DNA from: Nematostella vectensis
Taxonomy: Eukaryota; Cnidaria; Anthozoa; Actiniaria; Edwardsiidae
Reading direction: 5' to 3'
Length of the DNA stretch: 64,000 bases
NCBI RefSeq assembly: GCF_932526225.1
Contig: NC_064038.1
Span: 14,784,474-14,848,473 of the forward strand
The notes beneath the pieces are model-generated. The model saw nothing but the letters and a program-made list of their open reading frames with translations. It did not search any database and was not told the DNA's origin. The translations under genes were made by a program, and so were the position numbers. Positions 48,001 through 54,926 of the stretch are shown here, in pieces (within the stretch, counting starts at the first letter, position 1; every line of letters begins with the position of its first letter).

Positions 48001-48245
48001 CTCTATATACCGGAAGTGACCTATGTCTCACGTTACCTGCTCAGTAGCCAAACACCTCCACGGCTATTTGTGACCGGACGTGAAGTTAAATATGTGTATA
48101 TACCTGATAGGCAGCCATACATCTCCACGCGCATGGCGGGGTGAATGTGCCACTTGACCGGGTGGAGTCTGACGTACCACCCTATGATTGGTGGATTCAC
48201 GTCATTGTGCACAACGGTAGTGTAGTCACTGTTACCAGGGAATTC
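25925..48245 (-). CDS. Mosaic LRR rhodopsin-type GPCR gene (GRL101-like), 17 visible exons
   Basis: One minus-strand gene whose 5' end is outside the window. Exons (high to low coordinate): 48245-48104, 47876-47469, 47112-46896, 46238-46072, 34310-34057, 33636-33531, 33393-33040, 30613-30496, 29552-29481, 29367-29296, 29132-29061, 28902-28831, 28410-28342, 28234-28163, 27831-27760, 27413-27342, 27032-25925. All have AG acceptors and GT donors, and reading phases match at every junction. Domains in order: F5/8 type C (C-terminal part), a Cys-rich domain, LamG/pentraxin, MAM, CUB, LRR N-cap, eight LRRs, 7TM. Large LRR receptors with such added domains are known as GRL101-like receptors; they are cell-surface receptors, ligand unknown. 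Exons between 46072 and 34310 may be missing from my model because that intron holds about 11 kb of repeats. Start codon and signal peptide not seen. Confidence 0.85.
27342..29552 (-). CDS. Eight single-repeat LRR exons
   Basis: Each exon encodes exactly one leucine-rich repeat: 29552-29481, 29367-29296, 29132-29061, 28902-28831, 28410-28342, 28234-28163, 27831-27760 and 27413-27342. Seven are 72 bp (24 residues) and one (28410-28342) is 69 bp. All start one base into a codon and end two bases into one, so any exon can be duplicated or skipped in frame. Consensus words include YLQDNKIEQIPDGVF and YLNNNKIKRISQDSF. They form the ligand-binding horseshoe N-terminal to the 7TM. Confidence 0.93.
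29590..30300. repeat. Intronic TG-rich minisatellites
   Basis: 29722-29930 holds about six copies of a 35-bp unit containing GATATGATGTTAGTATTG and TTGATGGTGGTAGT, within a longer GTTGTTGATG-rich tract. 30114-30290 has a second, about 79-bp repeat (two and a half copies) containing CCGTAATGGACAGCAAA and AATAAATGTATATCAAC. Both are in the intron before the first LRR exon. Confidence 0.9.
30496..30613 (-). CDS. LRR N-terminal cap exon
   Basis: 118-bp exon between ACCATCAG and GTAAGT. It encodes ECPASCTCYQSSG, the Cys pattern of an LRRNT cap, then LLSAVPHDIPEYTAVL, the usual start of the first repeat. It joins the CUB exon (phase 1) and the first LRR exon (phase 2) in frame. Confidence 0.9.
30614..33039. 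other. Intron without further features
   Basis: AT-rich intron between the CUB and LRR-cap exons. Aside from a perfect short inverted repeat at about 33001-33023 (CTGGGATACC-ACA-GGTATCCCAG), I see no gene or mobile element. Confidence 0.6.
33040..33393 (-). CDS. CUB domain exon
   Basis: 354-bp exon after GTTGCTTGTTGCAG and before GTAAGC. It encodes a complete CUB domain: CNEHFTAPYGNITSPNYPG, CEWLITAP, LPRCAGDYLELHDG, SVIGRFCG and SGFWLYYEVF. The four CUB cysteines are present. CUB domains mediate extracellular protein or ligand binding. Confidence 0.95.
33531..34310 (-). CDS. MAM domain exons
   Basis: Exon 34310-34057 (254 bp, after GGTTCAATTTCAG, before GTATGT) encodes CMRFRYLATGRR, LRVEGDPMG and ERPVWGAGGDDGRAWRYGQ, the core of a MAM domain, ending at RYQ. 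Exon 33636-33531 (after TTTACAG, before GTATAA) continues VSFQAASV and ends with GVWFSSGYC, the closing strand and last Cys of MAM. Phase 0 joins them and phase 1 leads into CUB. An alternative acceptor at 33624 exists but would skip the MAM strand. Confidence 0.85.
34311..37740. other. Intronic stretch with a degenerate CGTGTCGTGAC minisatellite
   Basis: 34465-34780 is a degenerate array of roughly 11-12 bp words such as CGTGTCGTGACCGTA and TATCGTGGCCGTA. A related array sits at 37741-37890. The rest is AT-rich, with a (TA)n at about 35622-35637. No supported exon was found; ORFs here (for example near 37427-37618) have no family features. Confidence 0.6.
37951..38616. mobile_element. Non-autonomous inverted-repeat element (MITE-like)
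   Basis: Two arms of about 98 bp, 37951-38048 and the reverse complement of 38519-38616, share CCTGGGTACCAGAGGCTC, GAGCTTCGCGGCGAC and GCCAG(C/T)CTCACTATGGTG with roughly 90 percent identity by eye. The 470-bp core has no transposase-like frame. I could not see a clear target duplication, so the superfamily is undetermined. It lies in the receptor intron. Confidence 0.75.
38617..39821. other. Intronic stretch, nothing recognised
   Basis: AT-rich DNA between the inverted-repeat element and the BEL target duplication. No exon, RNA or repeat could be supported. Confidence 0.5.
39827..40019 (-). repeat. BEL copy 1, 3' LTR
   Basis: 193 bp, direct repeat of 45532-45725. The polypurine-like CCCGGAGGA precedes it on the element strand. 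The pol frame runs into it. Confidence 0.93.
40020..44082 (-). pseudogene. BEL copy 1 pol: protease, RT, RNase H, integrase
   Basis: The main open frame 43996-40796 (1066 residues) is open further upstream to about 44080 (LAPAHPYGITHEYPIL). Order: aspartic protease region (ILPDEGAQRSFITKKL), RT (AFLHVRLSKADRDMTRFLW; YVDNIITG in the YxDD position), RNase H (VFVDASPKAYGAVAYI), integrase zinc finger (CDTHEPQLHAG, CVTCQKVNG) and integrase core (TGVDFTGELY, ISDNASTFQ). Breaks: an in-frame TAG at 40796-40798, a TAA at about 40589-40595, and a one-base insertion in an A-run at about 40219 shortly before the end. The Asn of YVDN replaces the second catalytic Asp seen in active RTs. Confidence 0.9.
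44089..45514 (-). pseudogene. BEL copy 1 gag, frameshifted
   Basis: The ATG at 45514 lies just inside the PBS. N-terminal half has a Lys/Glu coiled coil (DEIIAPKIEKPEDLEEEIME) and a Pro/Ser linker, then the capsid-like part (RLPKLNLPVFSGDPLEWMTF). Near 44740 the frame shifts by one; the second frame continues with HTVTNAHMTALLDL and ends in zinc knuckles (CVYCKGKHSTHNC, CYNCLSSSHISSKC, CRQCGGKHHTTIC). Gag ends at 44089, slightly overlapping or adjoining the pol frame, so a programmed or accidental frame change separates Gag and Pol. Confidence 0.88.
45532..45725 (-). repeat. BEL copy 1, 5' LTR
   Basis: 194 bp; outer edge at 45725 is followed by the CTTGA target duplication. Confidence 0.93.
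46072..47112 (-). CDS. LamG/pentraxin-like domain exons
   Basis: Exon 47112-46896 (217 bp) encodes FHTQLPINMTAAITLCYWV, the opening strands of a concanavalin-like fold. Exon 46238-46072 (167 bp) encodes YDNCVCNKIWRHVCVTW and GVWEIYLDGQVIGFG, the W-H-x-C-x-TW and YxDG signature of LamG/pentraxin domains. The exons join in phase 2. The expected C-terminal strands are not in these two exons, so another exon may exist between 46072 and 34310. Confidence 0.8.
46346..46556. repeat. Intronic 43-45 bp minisatellite with palindromic core
   Basis: About five units of CTACAGACAGGCTGTAGAA followed by TGACTAGGTGGTATGAATAG. CTACAG...CTGTAG is self-complementary, so each unit can form a small hairpin. It lies between the LamG exons. 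Confidence 0.9.
47469..47876 (-). CDS. Cys-rich extracellular domain exon
   Basis: 408-bp exon after TTCTATGTTTTAG and before GTAAGT. Encodes PKGIRAIENLGCFKSK, QQRAGAILRCADAAFRRGY, GGKCVAGGM, SIECADNGRGANGANEVYRI and CAWGHELCTW. The GCF...C...GGxC...C spacing resembles WSC/lectin-like domains common in cnidarian secreted proteins, but I cannot assign it firmly. Phase joins to F5/8C upstream and LamG downstream are correct. Confidence 0.75.
48104..48245 (-). CDS. F5/8 type C (discoidin) C-terminal exon
   Basis: 142-bp exon after TTCATGTAACAG and before GTATAT. Encodes FPGNSDYTTVVHND, GWYVRLHPVKWHIHP and AMRVEMYGC, the last strands of a discoidin domain. The N-terminal half must lie upstream, beyond the retroelement stack. 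Confidence 0.88.
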
Positions 48246-48569
48246 CTGTTACATGAACAACAGCATGAGGAGTAGTAATTGTAGAGACAGGACAGGAAGG
48301 GAATGTCTAGCATGCTGCTAGCCATACGAAATAGCCATATGATAGATTAATATATAAAGCCGCAGATTCCACTTTATCGATCGTGTGAAAGGCATCAATG
48401 CACAATTAGCCTAGCCTTTTTGCCTATTTATAATAGGTCATTAAGCCTAGAATTAAATAAAAGATCTCAATTTGTGAAATGTGTAATATATAGATTAAGG
48501 CACTGCCTAAAACGGAGCCAGTATTTAACAACTTTTTGTGTTGACTGATAGATGTAGTTTTAGGGGGGT

Positions 48570-48762
48570 TGTTCGATAGGACGACGAAACAATGTTAAAC
48601 CAACGAGATTTAATAAAACTCTCTCTATTTTTCTTACACTCGTTTTTTTTTTTTTAACCTCCAAACAACCACACAACGAGGCGCCACGCGCAGGGAAGTT
48701 ACATTCCTAAACCGGTTTATCCGGAAACTAACAAGTCACGCAATCCTCCTAAACATTAACCA
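48570..48762 (-). repeat. BEL copy 2, candidate 3' LTR
   Basis: The outer edge is fixed by the 60-bp match to 60710-60766. The inner edge at 48762 (TGGTTAATG on the element strand, preceded by GTGCAGGGA) is a guess from TG...CA ends and would give 193 bp, the same length as in copy 1. Confidence 0.6.
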
Positions 48763-49030
48763 TCCCTGCACTGAGGGGTCAGTGTGTTCCTAGAAAAGAA
48801 ACTGATAATACGTAACTGTTCATGAAGACTGTCCGACTTCAAGAGGAACTAACTTAGTAATAGGACGGATTTAAGTCTTATCATCGCACTATTCTCGGTA
48901 TGCATAAATTAGAATAATTACTTATGAGACTGTGAAGATAACGATAATTTACTCAGTCTTCACGAAACGGCTTAGCAGAAGGTTCTGTGATTTGCCAGTT
49001 CTGCATAATAGCTCCGTTCCTGCACACTCA

Positions 49031-50372
49031 ATGGCTCAAGTTCCCCAACCTGAAGATGTTCAGGTAATAGCTGCTCAAGCTATGCCTGAGGCTGTTCTGC
49101 CGGCCGTTTTGCCAGCCGTAGTGCCGGCCGTTTTACCGGCCGTTTTACCAGCCGAAACTGCGCAAAATCCAGTTGCCGCCCTTGCGAATCAGGTTGGTTT
49201 GTCTTTCTTGTTAGCAATTTTACTTCAGTTTAGCCGTAGTAAGTGTTAAGTTATTTTATGTTAGGAGTCGTTTTCTTTATTTTTGTCGGTTTCGTAGTTA
49301 TTAGCGTTTTGGTGTATTTAGCTTTATGGTCTACTTATTATAGTGTCGTGCTATCTGTGTGTTGCCTCTAGTCGTTTTATTCCGTTTTTCCGCATTTAGT
49401 TTGCATTACCAGTTTTGTATTATCTTCTTAGTAGTCGCTTTTGGTTCTATAAGTTTTGTTAGCATTTCTATTGCTAGTTAGCTGTCATTTGTTCTTTATT
49501 ACCGTTCCTTTATTCGTTAGCCCTAGATTCTTTGGAGCTCGTTCGTTATTTTACACAGTACTTCCTAGATCTAGTGAGCGATTTTTGGTTCTTGGCTTCT
49601 TTTCTTTTTATTCAGTGCGTTAACTCGTTATTAGCCTTAGCTTTTTGCACTTGTCATTACGAGTTTAGTTATAGGCTCTTTTGGTTTCTCGCTTCTGCAT
49701 TTGCATTCCTTGTTTGCATTCCGTTGGTAGTATATTGGTTTCCCTCGTTTTGTTTAGCGTCCTTTGTTATTTTAGCTTCTTTTGGTTTGGCAATCTTGTT
49801 AGTTTTTTTTATTAGAATAAATTAGATTGGGTCCGGCGGATATTATCTAGGCCGTGGTGAGGAAGTTATGCTAGCCTATCAATTTCTTATAAGCTTGGGT
49901 CCGGCAAATATTTTTATGCCGGGGTGAGGAAGTTATGCTAGCCTATCAATGTTCTTATAGGCTTGGGTCCGACTAAATTATCTATGCCGGGTTGAAGGAG
50001 TTATTCTAGCCTATTAATTTTCGTATAGGCTTTTGTCCGGTCAATTTTTCTAGGCCCGGGTGAAGGATATATACCAGCTTATCAATTTTTATTTAAGCAG
50101 GACACCAGACTAAAAAATTTTAGACCTGGAAGGAGTTATGCTAACCTATCGATATTATTTAGGCTTCGGTTCGGCTATGTTAATATTCATAAAAAAAAAT
50201 AATAATAATAATAAAATAATAATGATTGGATATGGATTTGTAGTAAATCTCTGAGTCATTTGTGCCAGGTGATATCTGTAGCAACATTTTGTTTGTTATC
50301 TAGAATATCGAAGGACAGCTTGCAGAGATCAAGAAGAACATTGAAACGCTTACTCGACAAGGGCTGACAACG
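49031..50372 (+). CDS. Ngaro-type element gag-like exons 1 and 2
   Basis: Exon 1 (49031-49192, 54 codons) starts MAQVPQPEDVQ and has PAVLPAV repeats; it ends CGAATCAG before GTTGGT. Exon 2 starts after TTGTTATCTAG at 50304 (NIEGQLAEIKKN) in matching phase 0 and runs to about 50372, where the retrozyme array begins. The 1.1-kb gap between them is T-rich and contains a 65-68 bp minisatellite. Splicing is inferred from borders and phase. A short ORF1 protein of unknown function. Confidence 0.55.
49828..50190. repeat. 65-68 bp minisatellite inside the Ngaro-type element
   Basis: Five diverged units with GGGTCCGGC, GGTGAGGAAGTTATGCTAGC and CTATCAAT, in the presumed intron of the element. Confidence 0.88.
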
Positions 50373-50462
50373 ATGTTGACTTTAGAAGCACACTAGCATA
50401 CACACATTGGCACCAGTCGGGCCAAGAATGGACGCTAGCACAGTCTATTACCCGTGCAGTTC

Positions 50463-50517
50463 GGCAACCATGGACAGCTGTTTCGTCCTTATTAGGACTC
50501 GTCAGCATGGCATAGCC
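50463..50517 (-). ncRNA. Hammerhead ribozyme, copy 1
   Basis: On the minus strand: stem I GGC-UAUG-CCAUG pairs with CAUGG-UU-GCC (an internal loop splits the stem); core CUGACGA; stem II GUCC-UAAUAA-GGAC; core GAAA; then ACAGCUGU and C. All invariant core positions (CUGANGA, GAAA, UH) are present. The cleavage site is after GUC, between 50473 and 50472. Stem III is the self-complementary ACAGCUGU with no loop, so it should work as a dimer, as described for animal hammerheads with minimal helix III. Confidence 0.93.
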
Positions 50518-50817
50518 GGTTTGCCTTAGTTAAACTTCATCGGCAAAAAAAACTGCAGGGCGACTTCGACCCGAACGAAGTGCTTTAAACCACAGCTCAG
50601 ATTCATGTGGGATCTAGAGCTGCGACCGGGCTAGCGTGATGCCAATTGTGCGGATCACGCATGCGACCTTTGCTAGTCTAAAACTCCGTCGGATAGCCAA
50701 ACTATCCTTGCGAGTATGTATACATAAATGTGGACTTTAGAAGCACACTAGCATACACACATTGGCACCAGTCGGGCCAAGACGGGACGCTAGCACAGTC
50801 TATTACCCGTGCAGTTC

Positions 50818-50872
50818 GGCAACCATGGACAGCTGTTTCGTCCTTATTAGGACTCGTCAGCATGGCATAGCC
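50818..50872 (-). ncRNA. Hammerhead ribozyme, copy 2
   Basis: Identical core and stems to copy 1. The cleavage site is between 50828 and 50827, exactly 355 nt from that of copy 1, so a transcript could release one 355-nt unit. Confidence 0.93.
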
Positions 50873-51173
50873 GGTTTGCCTCAGTTAAACTTCATCGGCA
50901 AAAAAAAACTGCAGGGCGACTTCGACTCGAACGAAGTGCCTTAAACCACAGCTCAGATCCATGTGGGATCTAGAGCTGCGTCCGGGCTAGCGTGATGCCA
51001 ATTGTGCGGATTACGCATGCGACCTTTGCTAGTCTAAATCTCCGTCGGATAGCCAAACTATCCTTGCGAGTATGTATACATAAATGTGGACTTTAGAAGC
51101 ACACTAGCATACACACATTGGCACCAGTCGGGCCAAGACGGGACGCTAGCACAGTCTATTACCCGTGCAGTTA

Positions 51174-51228
51174 GGCAACCATGGACAGCTGTTTCGTCCT
51201 TATTAGGACGCGTCAGCATGGCATAGCC
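51174..51228 (-). ncRNA. Hammerhead ribozyme, copy 3 (core mutation)
   Basis: Same stems, but the core reads CUGACGC instead of CUGACGA, replacing the essential A9. The site (51184/51183) is probably not cleaved. Stem I is otherwise intact. Confidence 0.85.
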
Positions 51229-51629
51229 GGTTTGCCTCAGTTAAACTTCATCGGCAAAAAATACTGCAGGGCGACTTCGACCCGAACGAAGTGCTTTAAA
51301 CCACAGCTCAGATTCATGTGGGATCCAGAGCTGCGACCGGGCTAGCGTGATGCCAATTGTGCAGACCACGCATGCGACCTTTGCTAGTCTAAAACTCCGT
51401 CGGATAGCCAAACTGTCCTTGCGAGTATGTATACATAAATGTGGACTTTAGAAGCACACTAGCATACACACATTGGCACTAATTTTTTCCACTGGCTTAC
51501 GATGGGCTACCCTTGCCTATACTCTGTTCACGCGGAGTTTTCTTAATCCAGTGGCGTGCAGGTCTGCCTTAATTGTAACCAAATTGTGTTTGGTACTCCC
51601 AGTCGCTTATATTCGTTTTTGGTTATTAG

Positions 51630-53056
51630 GATTACAACTCCTCCAAGTCTGAGTTCTCTGAACTCCTTGTTGCAGCCTTAAAAGAGAACATATCTACTCG
51701 TTTCTGTGACTGCGAAGGCAGGCCTACTCACGCCACTGGATCATTACCTTCCATTTTTGACGTATCTCAAGGGAAGATTCATGCCCCTCCTAAGATTTTA
51801 AGTCTTAGGGATCCAGAACATTTTCGAGCAGGAAATATCCATAATTACTCGGAATACTGGGATCTATTCATTTCGGAATCTAACTGCGATCCCAGGGTGA
51901 GATCTTTCATTTCGCATGGAGTTGACGCCCGGGAATTTATGAAGCACTTTAAAGGCAACTTCCAGGGAACATTTTATGATAGTGATTTTCCACCGAGCAT
52001 AGAACTCGCTAACAACCCATCTTGTGTAGGGTTTGAGGATTTTATCTTATCTACTATTTTACAAAGGGTTCTAAATGGTTCGCTTACTGTATGGGGGCAA
52101 ATTGGTCTCACTAATCCACCTCATTTGGTCTTACCTTTAGCTGCACTACGACAAAACCTCGGTTATGCCACGACGAGCGCTTTCTAAATGTATGGACCCA
52201 AGACCCCCTGTTCCCAATACATCTATGACCGTCACATTGGCCTACAGTTAAGTGAGGCTGCTACCTTTATCGCTTGTTCGGTACTTATCAATCTTGGATA
52301 CTACATCTCCTTAGAGAAATCATCTATCTCCCCTGCTCAACAAGTGGTATTCCTAAGTCTTATTTGTGACTCTTCCGTCCTCACGTTCCACCTCCCAGAT
52401 GACAAAAAGAAGAAATTCGCAATTCTGCGAGGGACATTCTAGCCTCCAATCATGTTTCTCTCAAGAATCTTCAAATATTCAGTGGCAAGATTGCTTCCTT
52501 TACTATGGCCATTCCAGCAGCCCAATTATTTTCCACAGCTATACACAGGGCAATTTCCTCGGCATTGAGAAGCAAGCGTCCTATTAAGGTTACAGGCAAT
52601 CTTAAACAAGAACTTCTGGAGTGGAGGTTTCTCGACAATCGGTTGGTTAATGTCCCATGGCTCGATGAACGACACTTGACGGTTTCCATTATCTCTTATG
52701 CTTCCAATAGTGGTTGGGGAGGTTCTATTCTTACTAATCAAGGCCAACGTACTACCATCCGTGACTACTGGACCCCTCGAATAGATGCGCTCCCTATTTG
52801 TGTTAAGGAAACATATGCTTTAGTGTATACACTCCAAGCTGGGAAGGAAATCCTTCAAAACGCTCGAGTCTATGCCGAAGTTGACACTACTACTCTTATT
52901 CACTCTTGGAAGAGAGGAGGAGGCAAGAGCAAACCTATGACTGAAGCGCTTGAGGAATTTTTCTATACGTCCAGTGACCTTAATATCAGTCTTCAACTTT
53001 GCTATGTTCCATCCGACTTGAACCAGGCAGACGCCACCTTCGCGCTCTCGTTCTGA
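51630..53056 (+). pseudogene. Ngaro-type reverse transcriptase/RNase H, RT core deleted
   Basis: Starts after a GGTTATTAG acceptor at 51630 in phase 0 (DYNSSKSEFSELL) and runs to about 52185. A frameshift near 52140 leads into TKPRLCHDERFLNVW, the start of RT block 1-2. Sequence then jumps to PCSQYIYDRHIG (the YxDD region) at about 52205-52240: most of the RT fingers/palm is missing, a deletion of several hundred bases. RNase H-like sequence follows at 52505-53056 (YASNSGWGGSI; YVPSDLNQADATF). Order and motifs match DIRS-type elements. Non-functional. Confidence 0.78.
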
Positions 53057-53474
53057 ACTTGATGTTTCACTCAGCCCGTCTTCCTGGTCAAAGATCCAGA
53101 TAGCCTTTGGTCCTCATGATTTTGACTTAATGGCCCACGACTCTAACGCTCAGAAGGACTATACGGGAACTCCTCTTCCACACTTCACCCCCTGGCCTAC
53201 ACATTCTTTAGGAGGAGTTAATGTCTTCCGCCAGGACATATCCCGTATAAACGCTTAGGTTTTTCCCCCCAATTTGTTGATTGGTCCGTTACTACGTTTT
53301 ATGGAATGCAATCAACGCCCCTTTACAAATGTCGTTCCGGATCTTCAACCTCGCAGATATTGGTGGCCCATTATCAATTCGCGTGCTTTTGAGACCCTTC
53401 TATTGGTCTTGTACCCATCTGCTGACGGTTTATTTGTAGCACGTTAGCCTTGAGCCTTGTTCCCAGGTTCCCAA

Positions 53475-54545
53475 GATGGACATTAATTTACAACAATTAG
53501 AAGACATGATTACGAATCTGAAGAAGACGACGTCAGGAAAACCATACGAGAAGCAAAAGTCCAGTTTATGTAAAGAACTTTCAACGTTCTTAGCTAACTT
53601 GCCATTTCCTAAATCTATCTTATGACGATATCATTCGAGTTTTAGTCTTTGAAGATCGGTCAGGTAAAACGCTAGTTCATATCTCGGATTGTCCTAATCT
53701 AGTGCTTCGTTTCTCTGAGGGTTGTAATTGCCCAAAACGCCCCGCTGCGTCTACCGTAGACAGTTTGATTGGTAAATTACGCTCTATATTTTCTAATAAC
53801 GGTAGAGGAGGCGAATTGCACGAGGCTCTAGGTAAAAGTAATCCTGCGACGCATTCTTCTGTTAAACAATATCTTAAGGCAATCTCAGAAGAACAAGCTC
53901 GTAATTACCCCTAATATTACCCCGAAGCAAGCTAGCCCTTTGTTTTTAGACAAGCTTGTTAAGCTTGCTAAGCATTTACATTCGGGTTTAGCTACACCGG
54001 GTATCCTTGCTATAGACTTATATATTGTTTCTCGGGACCTAGCCTTCTTTACTGTTAACTTTTTTGCAGGAGATAGATCCTCCGGCCAGGGTAAAGTTAG
54101 GACTAAGGAGGTCTTACAACTTCCCGACGACTCCGGATTTTTGTTTAATCATACTTTCTTTAAAACGCTTAGGGTAAAAGACAGAAATTTTTTCTTCGTA
54201 TAAAAGTTACTTCTCCATATGTATGTCATATTACAAATTTAAAAAGCTATGTTTGTCTGTAATAGAATGAGGATAGAATTAAGACATGGATTTCTATTTA
54301 GATCTACAACGCCTAATAATTGTGTTTTTACTTCGCCATTTGTTGGGTCAACGATAGCTAGTAGACTCTCCAAATATTTAAAGGATTTAGGAATTTATGA
54401 GGGAGAAACGATTCACAGTTTCAGAGGTGCATGCTCTATCACTCTATGCTCGGTGTTTCGGAGAAGCAGGTCGCTCAACATGTTGGTTGGAATAATAATG
54501 ACATGGTTTCTTATTATTCTGAAGTTTATAAAGTAGTGCATGCAT
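53475..54545 (+). pseudogene. Tyrosine recombinase of the Ngaro-type element
   Basis: Begins near MDINLQQLEDM at 53476 and passes through several frames. C-terminal motifs of the tyrosine recombinase are visible: IHSFRGACSITL (HxxR), LGVSEKQVAQHVGW, and MVSYYSEV with the nucleophile Tyr. Internal stops and frame changes at about 53620, 53910, 54200 and 54440. It would catalyse integration of the circular DNA intermediate, which explains the lack of a target duplication. Confidence 0.8.
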
Positions 54546-54926
54546 CCGCAACTGCTTCAACTCTCGCTGCAAGCGCAGCTCACACTGATAACTCTATTAC
54601 TTTCCCATTACTCTTCACAGCTCTGAAGTCATTGTTCTCTTTATTCATATAGATAATATTATACTATTCTCGGTATGCATAAATTATAATAATTACTTAT
54701 AAGACTGTGAAGATAACGATAATTTACTCAGTCTTCACCAAACGGCTTAGCAGAAGGTTCTGTGATTTGCACCCACCCTCCTCCCTGCAGGAACGGAACT
54801 CTCTCTTTCACTCGTATTTTCTTTCAGGACCTGTTGTCCTGCTCTTGGCCTCAGAGCTTATGCTTTCCCATTACTCTTTACAGCTCTGAAGTCATTGTTC
54901 TTTTAATTCATATAGAGAATATTATA

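Larger units (their letters stand above)
50378..51480 (-). mobile_element. Retrozyme: 355-bp tandem repeat with hammerhead ribozymes
   Basis: Three full tandem units plus a partial fourth, period 355-356 bp (TTTAGAAGCACACTAGCATA at 50381, 50736, 51092, 51447). Each full unit carries a type-I hammerhead ribozyme on the minus strand. Monomers are about 97 percent identical by eye and have no coding capacity. This is the layout of metazoan retrozymes: non-coding tandem repeats whose transcripts self-cleave into unit-length RNAs that can circularise, reported as abundant in cnidarians and thought to be copied by other elements' reverse transcriptase. It lies within the Ngaro-type element, between its second coding exon and its RT. 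Confidence 0.85.
48888..54926 (+). mobile_element. Ngaro/DIRS-type tyrosine-recombinase retrotransposon, defective
   Basis: Split direct repeats show the type: A1 (48888-48995), then the internal region, B1 (54601-54662), A2 (54663-54863) and B2 (54864-54926). A1 and A2 share 108 bp beginning ACTATTCTCGGTATGCATAA; B1 and B2 share TTTCCCATTACTC and CAGCTCTGAAGTCATTGTTC. It encodes Gag-like exons, RT/RNase H and a tyrosine recombinase on the plus strand. Plausible introns separate the first coding exons. A deletion removes the RT core and several frameshifts are present. No target duplication, as expected for this class. Inserted in BEL copy 2, in the opposite orientation. Confidence 0.85.

Noticed and set aside
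50762-50944. 60-aa ORF in the retrozyme repeat
   Set aside because: Repeats with the monomer, interrupted in other units; the function is in the antisense ribozyme.
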